The notes below the pieces were generated by a model. It worked only from the letters and a program-made list of their open reading frames with translations, did no database searches and was not told the DNA's origin. Shown one piece after another: positions 36,850 to 47,720 of a DNA stretch of 64,000 nucleotides. Location of the stretch: assembly GCF_016217785.1 (NCBI RefSeq), contig NZ_JACRGA010000011.1, positions 1 through 64,000 on the forward strand. The letters run 5' to 3'. The DNA comes from Methanobacterium sp. GTDB lineage: Archaea; Methanobacteriota; Methanobacteria; Methanobacteriales; Methanobacteriaceae. Position numbers and translations under genes: made by a program. How positions within the stretch are numbered: the stretch's first letter is position 1; every line of letters begins with the position of its first letter.

Positions 36850-37587
36850 ATGATTTACTTTAGAGGCTGCCTGTCACGGGAAAAACTGCAAAAAATCCCG
36901 GATGCCACAGAAAAACTGTTAAAAAAAGCAGGAATCAATTACAAAATTCTGAATAATGAGGGGTGCTGTGGTTCCGTGCTTTTACGTACCGGTTTTCACG
37001 ATGATGCCCTTAACATAATGCAGGACACTCTACAGGATCTTAAGGGTGAGAAGGTTCTGGTCTCCTGTGCAGGATGCTATCGTACTTTTAAGGAAGATTA
37101 TCCTGAGATTTTAGGCCAACAAATTGATGTTATCCACACATCTCAACTTTTCAGTGAATTAATCGAGAAGGGCAAGCTTGAACTATCCGTGACCAATGAA
37201 AAGGTAACCTACCATGACCCCTGTCACCTGGGACGTCATATGGGTGAGTATGAAACTCCACGTAAGGTTATGGATCCCTACGCGGAACTGGTGGAAATGG
37301 AACGCAACCAGGAAAAAGCCAGATGCTGCGGGGCTGGTGGGGGTGTTAGATCCGCCTTCCAGGAGTTATCTGGAGAAATTGCCTGTAAACGCATGGATGA
37401 TGCCAAAAGTACCGGTGCTACGACTCTAGTGACCTGCTGCCCATTCTGCATTCTCAACCTGGAGTCTCAGGAAGATTCTTCCAGTGATAACCTAACTGCT
37501 AGTGATAACCTAACTGAAGAAAAAAAAGGAAATCTGAATATCATTGATTTATCCCAATTTTTATTAAAGAGGCTTAATCATGAATGA
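36850..37587 (+). CDS. CCG-domain Fe-S protein (HdrB/LutA/GlcF-like)
   Basis: A 245-residue protein with two CCG (DUF224) domains, which bind a special non-cubane or 4Fe-4S cluster. The first has Cys7, NEGCCG near 36-41 and VSCAGCY near 71-77. The second has YHDPCHLGRH, CCGAGGGVR and TCCPFCIL. Heterodisulfide reductase subunit B, LutA and the glycolate oxidase Fe-S subunit share this architecture. It overlaps the next gene (LUD plus ferredoxin) by eight bases, so the pair probably forms one complex that passes electrons for an unidentified oxidoreductase. ATG with AAGGTGA upstream. Confidence 0.82.
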   Translation: MIYFRGCLSREKLQKIPDATEKLLKKAGINYKILNNEGCCGSVLLRTGFHDDALNIMQDTLQDLKGEKVLVSCAGCYRTFKEDYPEILGQQIDVIHTSQLFSELIEKGKLELSVTNEKVTYHDPCHLGRHMGEYETPRKVMDPYAELVEMERNQEKARCCGAGGGVRSAFQELSGEIACKRMDDAKSTGATTLVTCCPFCILNLESQEDSSSDNLTASDNLTEEKKGNLNIIDLSQFLLKRLNHE

Positions 37588-38803
37588 TCCTTCCATCAAA
37601 ATCATGAACCGATCCTTCAATATACTCAATAAAAGAAGGGCAACCCTCCTTCAGGATGAACGTACAATTGCTTTAAAGAAAAGGGTTAAAAAGATCCGGG
37701 AAAATTCCATTGAACATCTACCTGCCCTCCTGGAAAAGGCCCATGAAAACCTTCTAAATAATGGGATCGAAGTAATCATGGCCCAAGATGCTGAAGAAGC
37801 AAGAGAGGCCATTTACCATCTGGTTAAAAATGAGGATATGGTGGCAAAATCCAAATCCAACACCGCAGGCGAAGTGCAACTCACCGAGTACCTGGAAAAA
37901 AAGGATGTGGAAGTTCTGGAAACTGATTTAGGCGATAGAATCGTGCAGTTTCATGAGAGTAACCCCACCCATCCCATAGGACCGGCCTGTCATCTTAATA
38001 TGGAGAACATAGCAGAAATTGTATCCGATGAGTTCAATATAGAGGTTAAAGCTGAACCACGAGCCATTCTGGATGTAGTGAAAGAGGATATAATGGGGAA
38101 AATTTCAAAGTGCAACATAGGTATCACTGGTGCTAACTCAGTGGCTGCTGAAGACGGTTCCCTTTTAATGGTTCACAATGAAGGCAATATCAGCCTACTC
38201 ACCCTCTTAGACCTTCACATTATCCTGGTGGGTATTGACAAGTTGGTGCCTACCCTGGAAGACACAGTGTCAGTGGTGAAATTGGAGACCATCTACGCCA
38301 CTGGTAAAACAGTTCCGGCCTATATGAATGTTATATCTTCTCCATCCAAGACTGCCGATATTGAACAGATCATCTTGGATGACATGTATGGTGCTAAACG
38401 TGTGGTGGTAGTGTTTCTAGATAACGGACGTACTCAGGCTCTTCAGGAGAAAAAGGAATCTTTGTGGTGCATTGGTTGTGGGGCCTGTATTGTAAACTGT
38501 CCGGTGTACACCACCCTTGGACCGGAGTTTGGTTACCTGCGCCATTTAGGTGGTAGAGGTGTTGTTTTAAGCCATTATATACATGACGAAATGGTTTGTT
38601 TCGACTCAGGGCTTTTCAAGTGCACTTTATGTGGTCTGTGCACTGTTGAATGTCCGGTGGAGATTCCGGTAAATATTATGATGGAGGAGTTAAGGAGTGA
38701 ATCTGTTGAAAAGGAAATTTATCCAGAAAAACATGGTAAAATCCGGAATAACCTTAAAAAGAGAAGGTCTCCATTTAAACAAAGGAATAATAAATTAATT
38801 TAA
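37580..38803 (+). CDS. LutB-like protein: LUD domain plus 2[4Fe-4S] ferredoxin domain
   Basis: A 407-residue protein. Residues about 45-290 form a LUD domain (MVAKSKSNTAGEVQLTEYL, ITGANSVAAEDGSLLMVHNE, IILVGIDKLVPTLEDT). Residues about 295-370 carry two ferredoxin motifs, WCIGCGACIVNCPVY and CTLCGLCTVECPVEI. This is the arrangement of LutB/LldF, which in bacteria oxidises L-lactate with LutA and LutC. Here a CCG protein precedes it but no LutC or lactate permease is seen, so lactate as substrate is doubtful in a methanogen. ATG overlaps the CCG gene. Confidence 0.82.
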   Translation: MNDPSIKIMNRSFNILNKRRATLLQDERTIALKKRVKKIRENSIEHLPALLEKAHENLLNNGIEVIMAQDAEEAREAIYHLVKNEDMVAKSKSNTAGEVQLTEYLEKKDVEVLETDLGDRIVQFHESNPTHPIGPACHLNMENIAEIVSDEFNIEVKAEPRAILDVVKEDIMGKISKCNIGITGANSVAAEDGSLLMVHNEGNISLLTLLDLHIILVGIDKLVPTLEDTVSVVKLETIYATGKTVPAYMNVISSPSKTADIEQIILDDMYGAKRVVVVFLDNGRTQALQEKKESLWCIGCGACIVNCPVYTTLGPEFGYLRHLGGRGVVLSHYIHDEMVCFDSGLFKCTLCGLCTVECPVEIPVNIMMEELRSESVEKEIYPEKHGKIRNNLKKRRSPFKQRNNKLI

Positions 38804-38872
38804 AATAAGTAATTGCCCTAATAAGAATCATAGGTTTTAAATATTAGTTACAAGACTTGATATATAATAAAA

Positions 38873-39591
<719 letters not shown>

Positions 39592-39600
<9 letters not shown>

Positions 39601-39675
39601 AAGCTGGTTTAAGATATTTAAAAGCTGATTTAAGGTCTTTAAAAGCTGATTTAAGGTCTTTAAAAGCTGGTTGAA
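39592..39675 (+). repeat. four tandem 21-bp repeats at the mfnB 3' end
   Basis: Units at 39592, 39613, 39634 and 39655, each about 21 bp, share TTTAAAAGCTG-TTTAA-GGTC with one to four differences. The first unit includes the last two codons and stop of mfnB, so the array grew from coding sequence into the intergenic region. Units two and three are the most alike. Confidence 0.75.
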
Positions 39676-39837
39676 GGACTTAATAAAATCCATTTATACC
39701 ATCTAAAAAAAACTTTAATACAAAACTATCTCTAAAATAATTACAGTAGAGAGAGGTGATCACGAGTTGATCCTACATAATGGTGATTGGACATAAGTCA
39801 CTGTTAGTTGATTTTAAAGATTCACTTTTAATTTTAA

Positions 39838-39852
39838 TCCACCGTAGGTGGA
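39838..39852 (+). promoter_or_regulatory. guaB: hairpin directly before the guaB ribosome-binding site
   Basis: TCCACC pairs perfectly with GGTGGA around GTA. The GGAGGAG SD starts four bases later and the guaB ATG is at 39869. A hairpin this close to the SD could modulate ribosome access. It might be chance, since the stem is only six base pairs. Confidence 0.35.
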
Positions 39853-39868
39853 ATGGAGGAGAAATGTT

Positions 39869-41359
<1,491 letters not shown>

Positions 41360-41479
41360 GAGTTGGGGGAATAATATTTTTTTTAAATTTTAGGGATATT
41401 TTTTTAATGATGAAAACATTTTCTTTAATAAGAACATTTTCTTTATGTATCCTGAATAACTCTGAGGTTTAAAAAATTC

Positions 41480-42103
41480 ATGAAGTCTTGTATAATACTA
41501 TGTGGTGGCAGAAGCCGGCGTATGGGGCAGGATAAAGGGTTAATGGCTTTAGACGGTACCCCCTTGATTATTCATACTTTAGAGATTGTTGAAGATATTG
41601 TTGATGAGATCATACTGGTTTTAAGAGACAAAAAACAGCTTGATTTATACATAAAATGTGTTAATGAGTTTAAAAATCAAAATCCTGAACATACCCCTGA
41701 GATCCGTATGGTAACCGATATTGAAATGGACCAGGGACCACTCTTTGGATTATATACTGGTTTATCCCATATAAAATCTGATGGAGCTCTGGTATTGCCA
41801 TGTGATTCCCCTTTTATCTCAACTTACTTTGTAAATAAAATTTTCAAATTAAGTGATGAGCGTGATGTTCAGGCCATGGTTCCAATGTGGCCCGATGGAT
41901 CAACTGAACCATTACATGCATATTACCGCTCTGAATGCATTCCTGTGATCCAAGATAAATTAAAAAATGGATTTCGAAATGTTAAATCGTTGTTAGAACA
42001 GATAAATGTGGTTTACATTGACGTTAGAACTTTAGATCCGGAGGAAAAAAGTTTCATTAATTTAAATCGTCCGGAAGATGTGTTTACCACTTTGAGAAAA
42101 TAA
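41480..42103 (+). CDS. mobA: molybdenum cofactor guanylyltransferase
   Basis: A 207-residue MobA-type nucleotidyltransferase. It adds GMP to molybdopterin, forming the guanine dinucleotide cofactor used by formylmethanofuran dehydrogenase and formate dehydrogenase. Seen: CIILCGGRSRRMGQDKGLMA at the N-terminus (GTP-binding G-G-x-S-x-R-M-G-x-D-K), TDIEMDQGPLFGLYTGL, and ALVLPCDSPFIS with the metal-binding Asp. MoaE, another enzyme of the same pathway, is encoded 4 kb downstream. Single gene; no strong SD before the ATG. Confidence 0.9.
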   Translation: MKSCIILCGGRSRRMGQDKGLMALDGTPLIIHTLEIVEDIVDEIILVLRDKKQLDLYIKCVNEFKNQNPEHTPEIRMVTDIEMDQGPLFGLYTGLSHIKSDGALVLPCDSPFISTYFVNKIFKLSDERDVQAMVPMWPDGSTEPLHAYYRSECIPVIQDKLKNGFRNVKSLLEQINVVYIDVRTLDPEEKSFINLNRPEDVFTTLRK

Positions 42104-42356
42104 AAAAAGGCATATTTTTGTTTTGAAGGATTTAAATTCTATATAACTGATTAATTTGATTGATATATTATTAAAACAGATTAAATGTTAACTATTTACA
42201 CAAGAAATCTTTCTAATGGCTTCAATAATTAGTTAGGTTTAGTTTATTTTAGATAATCCTAGATAGGTAAAAAAAGGAGATTACACATTCTAATGGATTT
42301 AAAGAGATTATAATGATTTATGGAAATAATTGGCGGAATATATTATTTTAAGAACT

Positions 42357-42605
<249 letters not shown>

Positions 42606-42793
42606 ATTTTAGTTTTTTAATGTTATTGGTAACACTACTTAAAAAGGTTGCGGAATTAATCATGAACGAAGCGGAATTAATCATGCCTGAATATAAAAAA
42701 TGGCTAATAATAATCCAGTGTGAAATAAAAAAAATAAAAAAAAATAGGAGATTTCTAGGGGTTAATACTTAACCAACTAGTTACTTAACCCAG

Positions 42794-43561
42794 CTAGTCT
42801 GATATTTCCACATGCGACTGGGGATCAAAGGGGTTGGTTCTGATGGCCAGTGAGAACAGGTAAGGGTAGTTGTTCATCAAATGTTCCATGTACTGCAACC
42901 ATTCCAGGATCAGTAGGCTGTAGATCCTGACCACGTCACCAGAAAGGTGATTGTAGTCCGCTTTAGGAAGTTTGGAGATGTCATCACGGTTTTCCAGTTC
43001 TTCCATAAGGTGGAAAACTGCCCAGAGCAGTTCAGTGAATGTTTCATGCTCCAGTAAGTTGGGGTTTTCCAGTAGAGCCAGTAAAAATTTTCTCCGGTTA
43101 ACCAGGAACTTTTTAGCATTGATCAGAAATTCAATGGATTCCAAATCACCGTTGATGTTGAGTGTGTAATCGAATTCTTTGATGGTTTTTCTAGCATTTT
43201 TAAAGTCCTTTTCAGACCAGGAGGTAGTGATGAGCAGATCGTCTTTTATATGTTCTGTGTCCGGGTCAAATTTGGTTATTGCCCCTAAAAGATCAGTTCC
43301 TACTTCACTGAAAAATGCACCGATAACCATGTTCAGCTTTTCCATCATCTGCTTTTTTTCTCTGGAGCTGATTGCATTCTCAATTACCAGCACCACAAAG
43401 AGTATTTCAATGGGTAAAAAGGCAGTGTCAATACCTATATAAAATAATACTTCATGGAGGTCATGGAAGATGAGATAATTGGCTACGTAGAGTAAAGCAG
43501 AGAGGAATATTAGAAATATTCCCAGTTTTACCTTCCAACCTAAATATTTGGATAATTTCAT
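42794..43561 (-). CDS. two-span membrane protein of unknown function
   Basis: A 255-residue protein. Two membrane spans lie at about 12-30 and 38-59 (LGIFLIFLSALLYVANYLIF, DTAFLPIEILFVVLVIENAI). The remaining 195 residues are helical and cytoplasmic, starting with a probable coiled coil (SSREKKQMMEKLNMVIGAFF), then FLVNRRKFLLALLENPNLLE and WLQYMEHLMNNYPYLFSLAI. I do not recognise the family beyond seeing that it looks like conserved archaeal hypotheticals. Start ATG 43561, five bases after AGGTGA; a GTG nine bases earlier is part of that SD. Confidence 0.65.
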   Translation of the reverse strand: MKLSKYLGWKVKLGIFLIFLSALLYVANYLIFHDLHEVLFYIGIDTAFLPIEILFVVLVIENAISSREKKQMMEKLNMVIGAFFSEVGTDLLGAITKFDPDTEHIKDDLLITTSWSEKDFKNARKTIKEFDYTLNINGDLESIEFLINAKKFLVNRRKFLLALLENPNLLEHETFTELLWAVFHLMEELENRDDISKLPKADYNHLSGDVVRIYSLLILEWLQYMEHLMNNYPYLFSLAIRTNPFDPQSHVEISD

Positions 43562-43667
43562 TAATTTCACCTATTTTATTCGATTAATATCAACTTTAAT
43601 TTATCAATTAATATCAACTTTAATTTGTCGATTTATATCAACTTGGATTAAATACCAGTTTAAGAGT

Positions 43668-44255
43668 TCAATCTATCCCTACAGGGTATTTCAGATCTTT
43701 TACCGCAGAAATAATGGTAATGGGGTTTCTTCCCATCATCATGGTTCCTCTTTCTGTGAGTTTACCCTTGGCAATGTTCACTTCAACCACATCCGGTGTC
43801 ATTCTCATTTTTTTAAGGGCATTAACTGCCTCCACTCTTGTCTCCAGGAGGATGGAAGTTATCACGATCCTTCCATTTTTTTTAAGCTTTTCATATCCCT
43901 GTTTTATTATAAGGGGAAGATCACCACCACTGCCACCCACAATGAGGACATCAAATGAGTGAAGAGCTTCAATTATAACCAGGGCATCACCCTCCATTAA
44001 CTGGATTTCACTGGAATAACCATGTTTTTCCAGGTTTTTCCTAGTTATATCAATGGCTTCTGGATTTTTATCCAGTGCAATAACTTTTCCAGCTCTTTGA
44101 GCGGATTCCAGTGTTAATCCCCCACTACCACAGCCCACATCCACCACTGTGTCATCAGAGGATATCTGGGCTTTGCACATTACCAGGCACCTTATTTCTT
44201 CCTTGGTTGGTCCTGGAACTTCCTTAATCTGGATGAAATCCTCATCCGGGATCAT
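43668..44255 (-). CDS. cbiT: cobalt-precorrin C15-methyltransferase (decarboxylating) subunit
   Basis: A 195-residue SAM methyltransferase. MIPDEDFIQIKEVPGPTKEE then IRCLVMCKAQI is the conserved CbiT start, VVDVGCGSGGLTLESAQ is the SAM site, ALDKNPEAIDITRKNLEKHG follows, and EGDALVIIEAL and VLIVGGSGGDLPLII are family motifs. It methylates and decarboxylates in cobamide ring synthesis; methanogens need cobamides for methyl transfer. Start ATG 44255 overlaps the ubiX stop (ATGA) and has GGGAGAG upstream, so it is coupled to ubiX. No other cbi gene is near. Confidence 0.9.
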   Translation of the reverse strand: MIPDEDFIQIKEVPGPTKEEIRCLVMCKAQISSDDTVVDVGCGSGGLTLESAQRAGKVIALDKNPEAIDITRKNLEKHGYSSEIQLMEGDALVIIEALHSFDVLIVGGSGGDLPLIIKQGYEKLKKNGRIVITSILLETRVEAVNALKKMRMTPDVVEVNIAKGKLTERGTMMMGRNPITIISAVKDLKYPVGID

Positions 44256-44812
44256 GGGATCTCTCCCTGCCATCGCTGGTAGAGGTTATGGTCAATGTGA
44301 AGTACGTCCAGTATTTTACCCACCAGGAAATCCACCAGGTCATCCATGTTCTGGGGTTGATGGTAAAAGGCAGGCATTGCTGGTAGAATAATGGCTCCTT
44401 CCCTGCTAATTCTGAGCATATTTTCCAAGTGAACCGAACGTAAGGGTGTTTCCCTGGGTACCAGTAACAGTTTCCTTCTCTCCTTTAAAGCCACATCAGC
44501 TGCTCGGGTAACTGAATTACTTGCAAATCCTGTAGAAATAGCAGATATGGTTTTCATGGTGCAGGGAACAATGATCATAGACTCGAACCTGCAGGAACCA
44601 CTGTTAATGGCACTGGTCAGATCTCCGGGTTCATAGAATTCATGGCAAAGATCCCTTAACTGGTCTTCGTCCATCCCCATTTCATGTTTCAGTATAATTC
44701 TTGCAGGTTCTGTTACCACCAGGGCGGTGTTCTTCCCCATTTCTTTCAATACTTCCAGGAGTCTAACGCCATAGGTAACACCGCTAGCTCCGGTAATGGC
44801 TACAACTATCAT
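44252..44812 (-). CDS. ubiX: flavin prenyltransferase
   Basis: A 186-residue UbiX/Pad1 flavoprotein. It prenylates FMN to make the cofactor of UbiD-type decarboxylases. Seen: VVAITGASGVTYGVRLLEVL near the N-terminus, SCRFESMIIVPCTMKTISAI, STGFASNSVTRAADVALKER and RKLLLVPRETPLRSVHLENM. The last two blocks contain the dimethylallyl-phosphate-binding Arg and Lys residues. Its stop overlaps the cbiT start. A UbiD decarboxylase is not in the window. Confidence 0.93.
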   Translation of the reverse strand: MIVVAITGASGVTYGVRLLEVLKEMGKNTALVVTEPARIILKHEMGMDEDQLRDLCHEFYEPGDLTSAINSGSCRFESMIIVPCTMKTISAISTGFASNSVTRAADVALKERRKLLLVPRETPLRSVHLENMLRISREGAIILPAMPAFYHQPQNMDDLVDFLVGKILDVLHIDHNLYQRWQGEIP

Positions 44813-44913
44813 TTTATCACCGCGTTCTCCTTAATTAACTGTAACTTTTAGATTTAACTGCCATTATAAGATTGATAGTTAATTTAATTAAAAATATCAT
44901 CCGGATTTGGAAT

Positions 44914-46077
44914 TTAATCAGGAATATTCAGGTAATCAATGAAGTTAAGACCAGATGACTGTTCTGCATATTCTTCAGGAAGGTAGATACATAGATCTGC
45001 ATGGTTGAAACGAACATCTTTCAATGCCATAACTAGATGAGAAACATCCCCCAGCATAATTATATCTCCATTGACAGATACAGGAGTGGTCATCTCATGG
45101 AAAACCGGATATTCTGGAACATCCACCAGTATAAAATCTTTATCAACATCCAGATCATCGGCAATTTCTTCTTCTACCTTCTGGATGGTAGAGTTACTCA
45201 TCTGGAAAATACTTTTAGGATGACTAATATCATCCAGTTTCAGGGAGTATACTCGTTTGTAAAGCTGTCTAGTATCCAGTCTTCCCATCATATTTTGAAT
45301 GTAACCCTCTTCTGACCGGGCTGATGAAATGATATCTATGTCATCGTAACGGTAAATTTCATGTTCCTTGATAACATTTTTTTCCAAGAGTTTCCCCAGG
45401 CAACGTCGGAACATGGAATTAACGATTCTGGTGGTGTGATGCTGATAAACACTGGGATACATGAAATAGCGTGCCAGTAGCATGGATTCTGCAGCTTGAA
45501 CACCTTTACTTCGGAGGAGAAGAAGTTCATCATCCAGTTTCATGTTGGAAATAAGGCGCTCCACATCAATGACCCCGTAGGCAACCCCTGTGTAGTAAGA
45601 ATCCCGTAATAAGTAATCCATACGGTCCACGTCTAGTTCTCCGGAGATCATCTGCCCTAGAGGACCTTCACCATTAATCACCTTTAAAACTTCCTTTACT
45701 GAAAACTTTTCAGATAAGATATCTCCTAACTGTGATTCTTTAATGAGTTTGGAGGTGAGTTCTTCGTGGGATGAATCAAGAACTCGTTCCGATACATGAG
45801 AAAAAGGTCCGTGACCAGCATCATGGAGAATGGCACAGCTTCGCACCAGACTATGGGTATCTTCATCCAGCTGGAGGCTCCGGGCCAGTCGTGAAGCCAG
45901 GTACATGGTTCCAATGGAGTGTTCGAAGCGACTGTGATTGGCACCAGGATACACTAGATAGGTGAATCCTAGTTGTTTGATCCTTCGCAAGCGTTGGATC
46001 TCGGGAGTATCGGTTAATCTGACTTCAAACTCCTCTAACTGGAGGTCTCCATGGACACTATCCCTGATGAACTTCAT
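44914..46077 (-). CDS. HD-domain phosphohydrolase (SAMHD1/dGTPase-like)
   Basis: A 387-residue HD-superfamily protein. RDSVHGDLQLEEFEVRLTDT then PEIQRLRRIKQLGFTYLVYP is the common N-terminus of this group. The metal site is NHSRFEHSIGTMYLASRLAR followed by CAILHDAGHGPFSHVSERVL, and DVDRMDYLLRDSYYTGVAYG closes it. These enzymes cut dNTPs to nucleosides plus triphosphate, but archaeal members may act on other nucleotides. ATG 46077. Single gene with about 140 bases to moaE upstream. Confidence 0.85.
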   Translation of the reverse strand: MKFIRDSVHGDLQLEEFEVRLTDTPEIQRLRRIKQLGFTYLVYPGANHSRFEHSIGTMYLASRLARSLQLDEDTHSLVRSCAILHDAGHGPFSHVSERVLDSSHEELTSKLIKESQLGDILSEKFSVKEVLKVINGEGPLGQMISGELDVDRMDYLLRDSYYTGVAYGVIDVERLISNMKLDDELLLLRSKGVQAAESMLLARYFMYPSVYQHHTTRIVNSMFRRCLGKLLEKNVIKEHEIYRYDDIDIISSARSEEGYIQNMMGRLDTRQLYKRVYSLKLDDISHPKSIFQMSNSTIQKVEEEIADDLDVDKDFILVDVPEYPVFHEMTTPVSVNGDIIMLGDVSHLVMALKDVRFNHADLCIYLPEEYAEQSSGLNFIDYLNIPD

Positions 46078-46216
46078 TTAAGATCTCCCTGCATACATGC
46101 CCACTTCAAGTGATTTTCCCACAAATTAATGGATTTAGATAAATTCAAATATAAACCCCCACAAAGTAAACCCTCATATTCCATTTGAAATCCTAAAATT
46201 TAGTTTCACCTAAAAT

Positions 46217-46657
46217 TTAGCCTCCAGACATGATAATTTTATTACCTGCGCTGCCTTCTTCCTCTTTTTTAAAGTCCAGTTCGTATTTAACTCTTTCAAT
46301 TATTTCCTCCAGAGCTGTTCTGGTCTCATGCCGGTGCGCTCCAGCCACAGCCACCAAGAACAATGGATCACCAGGTTTGAACTGGCCCAGGTAGTGGACC
46401 ACTGCAATATCTTTAACCCCATGTTTTTCCTGAACCTGGTCTAAGATCTTTTTAAGTTCTTTTTCAGTTTTTTGAGTATCCGGGGTGGTGAGGACGAGTT
46501 TATCCGTGGTTTTAGCCTCATCTTTCCCTCGAACAATTCCCTCAAAGGCGAATATAGCCCCACAGTCATTGATAGAGCTGCTTTCCTTGATTTGCTGGGT
46601 TAAATCATTTAGGGTGATGATTTCTTCATAATCTGAAATTATTTTGGCAATTATCAT
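46217..46657 (-). CDS. moaE: molybdopterin synthase catalytic subunit
   Basis: A 146-residue MoaE, which inserts two sulfurs into precursor Z together with MoaD. Seen: GAIFAFEGIVRGKD, then VVHYLGQFKPGDPLFLVAVA and GAHRHETRTALEEIIERVKY (with the conserved His-Arg). The usual lysine-rich tail YELDFKKEEE ends in GSAGNKIIMSGG rather than the typical W-K-K-E. It starts with ATGA overlap on the nadM stop, so the two are coupled. MoaD is not seen in the window. Confidence 0.88.
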   Translation of the reverse strand: MIIAKIISDYEEIITLNDLTQQIKESSSINDCGAIFAFEGIVRGKDEAKTTDKLVLTTPDTQKTEKELKKILDQVQEKHGVKDIAVVHYLGQFKPGDPLFLVAVAGAHRHETRTALEEIIERVKYELDFKKEEEGSAGNKIIMSGG

Positions 46658-47178
46658 ATGTCACTTACCTCCTTCCTTGATAGTTGGTTAATTCTGGAAA
46701 TACCATCAATTTCATTAATAACTTCCACCACTGATTCCGGAACTAAATCTTCCCATTTCTCCCCTGAAAGCATTCTTCGCCTGACTTCTGTGCCGGAATA
46801 GCTTTTTCTATTGAATAATGGTGGTTCAGTAACTTCATAGCCCTTTTCTTTGAAGAGTCTTTGTACCAGGGGGTTACCTGAATACACATGTTTAAATGGT
46901 GGGGTTAACATTTCCATATGAGCCACCCAGAGGGAGTTACATTCAATATCCTGCACTGGAATGATATAGTAACGTGAAGCGTGTACGTTATTTTCAGAGA
47001 GAGCCTTCGTGATCATCATCACGCGCTCACCAGCAGTGAATGGGTCTTTAATACTGTGACTGACCTGTGCACTGCCAATTCCAATGATTACTTCTTCCAC
47101 TTCATCCAGTATCCTTTCAATGACCTGAATATGTCCCCAGTGTAAAGGTTGCATTCTCCCAACCAGAAGTCCTCTCAT
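46654..47178 (-). CDS. nadM: archaeal nicotinamide-nucleotide adenylyltransferase
   Basis: A 174-residue NMN adenylyltransferase, which makes NAD+ from NMN and ATP. VGRMQPLHWGHIQVI (residues 6-20) contains the nucleotidyltransferase H-x-G-H motif, IGIGSAQVSHSIKDPFTAGE is the archaeal signature, and SGTEVRRRM near 131-139 is the second ATP motif. Its last codons overlap moaE. The long region upstream carries a direct repeat with a hairpin. Confidence 0.93.
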   Translation of the reverse strand: MRGLLVGRMQPLHWGHIQVIERILDEVEEVIIGIGSAQVSHSIKDPFTAGERVMMITKALSENNVHASRYYIIPVQDIECNSLWVAHMEMLTPPFKHVYSGNPLVQRLFKEKGYEVTEPPLFNRKSYSGTEVRRRMLSGEKWEDLVPESVVEVINEIDGISRINQLSRKEVSDI

Positions 47179-47720
47179 ACTAAAACACCAATTAGTTATT
47201 TAATAGGTTATTCACGTGCCCATATTTTACTATAGATTATAATATTCTATGGAATGATATTTACTATAGATTATAGTATTCTTGGGAATACTATCTAATG
47301 TTTAATGAACATGATTCTAAATTAATTACATATTTCATTTGATTCTAAATATTTCTCTCTTCGTACCCGCATAAATAATTAACCAAACAAGGTCAAAGAT
47401 AGTTAATTTAGAGAGTTACTTATAGATCCTTTAATAGAGAGTTATGGTAGTGAATAATCTAAATCAGATATGGGATTATTGATATTTTGAGGGATAAGAT
47501 GTAATAAAACGTGGAATATCTTAGAAGATAGTAAATATTCCCAGAGATTTGTCTTTAAAGATTGGTATAATATCCACTTTGAAAAAAATCATAAAAACAA
47601 GATAACCTATATATCCCGAGATGATTAACAGAGATTATGTTAAATCTTCATTAGAAAAGAAATTTTCAGGTAAAATTAATTTGTATTCATATAGATAATG
47701 AGGGAAAATGGTGATAAAGG
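47179..47720. repeat. long divergent intergenic region with 34-bp repeats and a hairpin
   Basis: About 540 AT-rich bases between nadM and atwA. TTTACTATAGATTATA starts at 47226 and again at 47260, each copy about 34 bp long with several differences. The second copy ends in a perfect hairpin, TAGTATTC-TTGG-GAATACTA (47274-47293); the first has a weaker version. This lies 48-115 bases upstream of the nadM start. No small gene was seen in the rest. Confidence 0.6.

Noticed and set aside
47179..47720. tRNA or other RNA gene in the long gap before atwA
   Set aside because: I looked for cloverleaf arms and GTTCGA-like T-loops here and in the other long gaps and found none.
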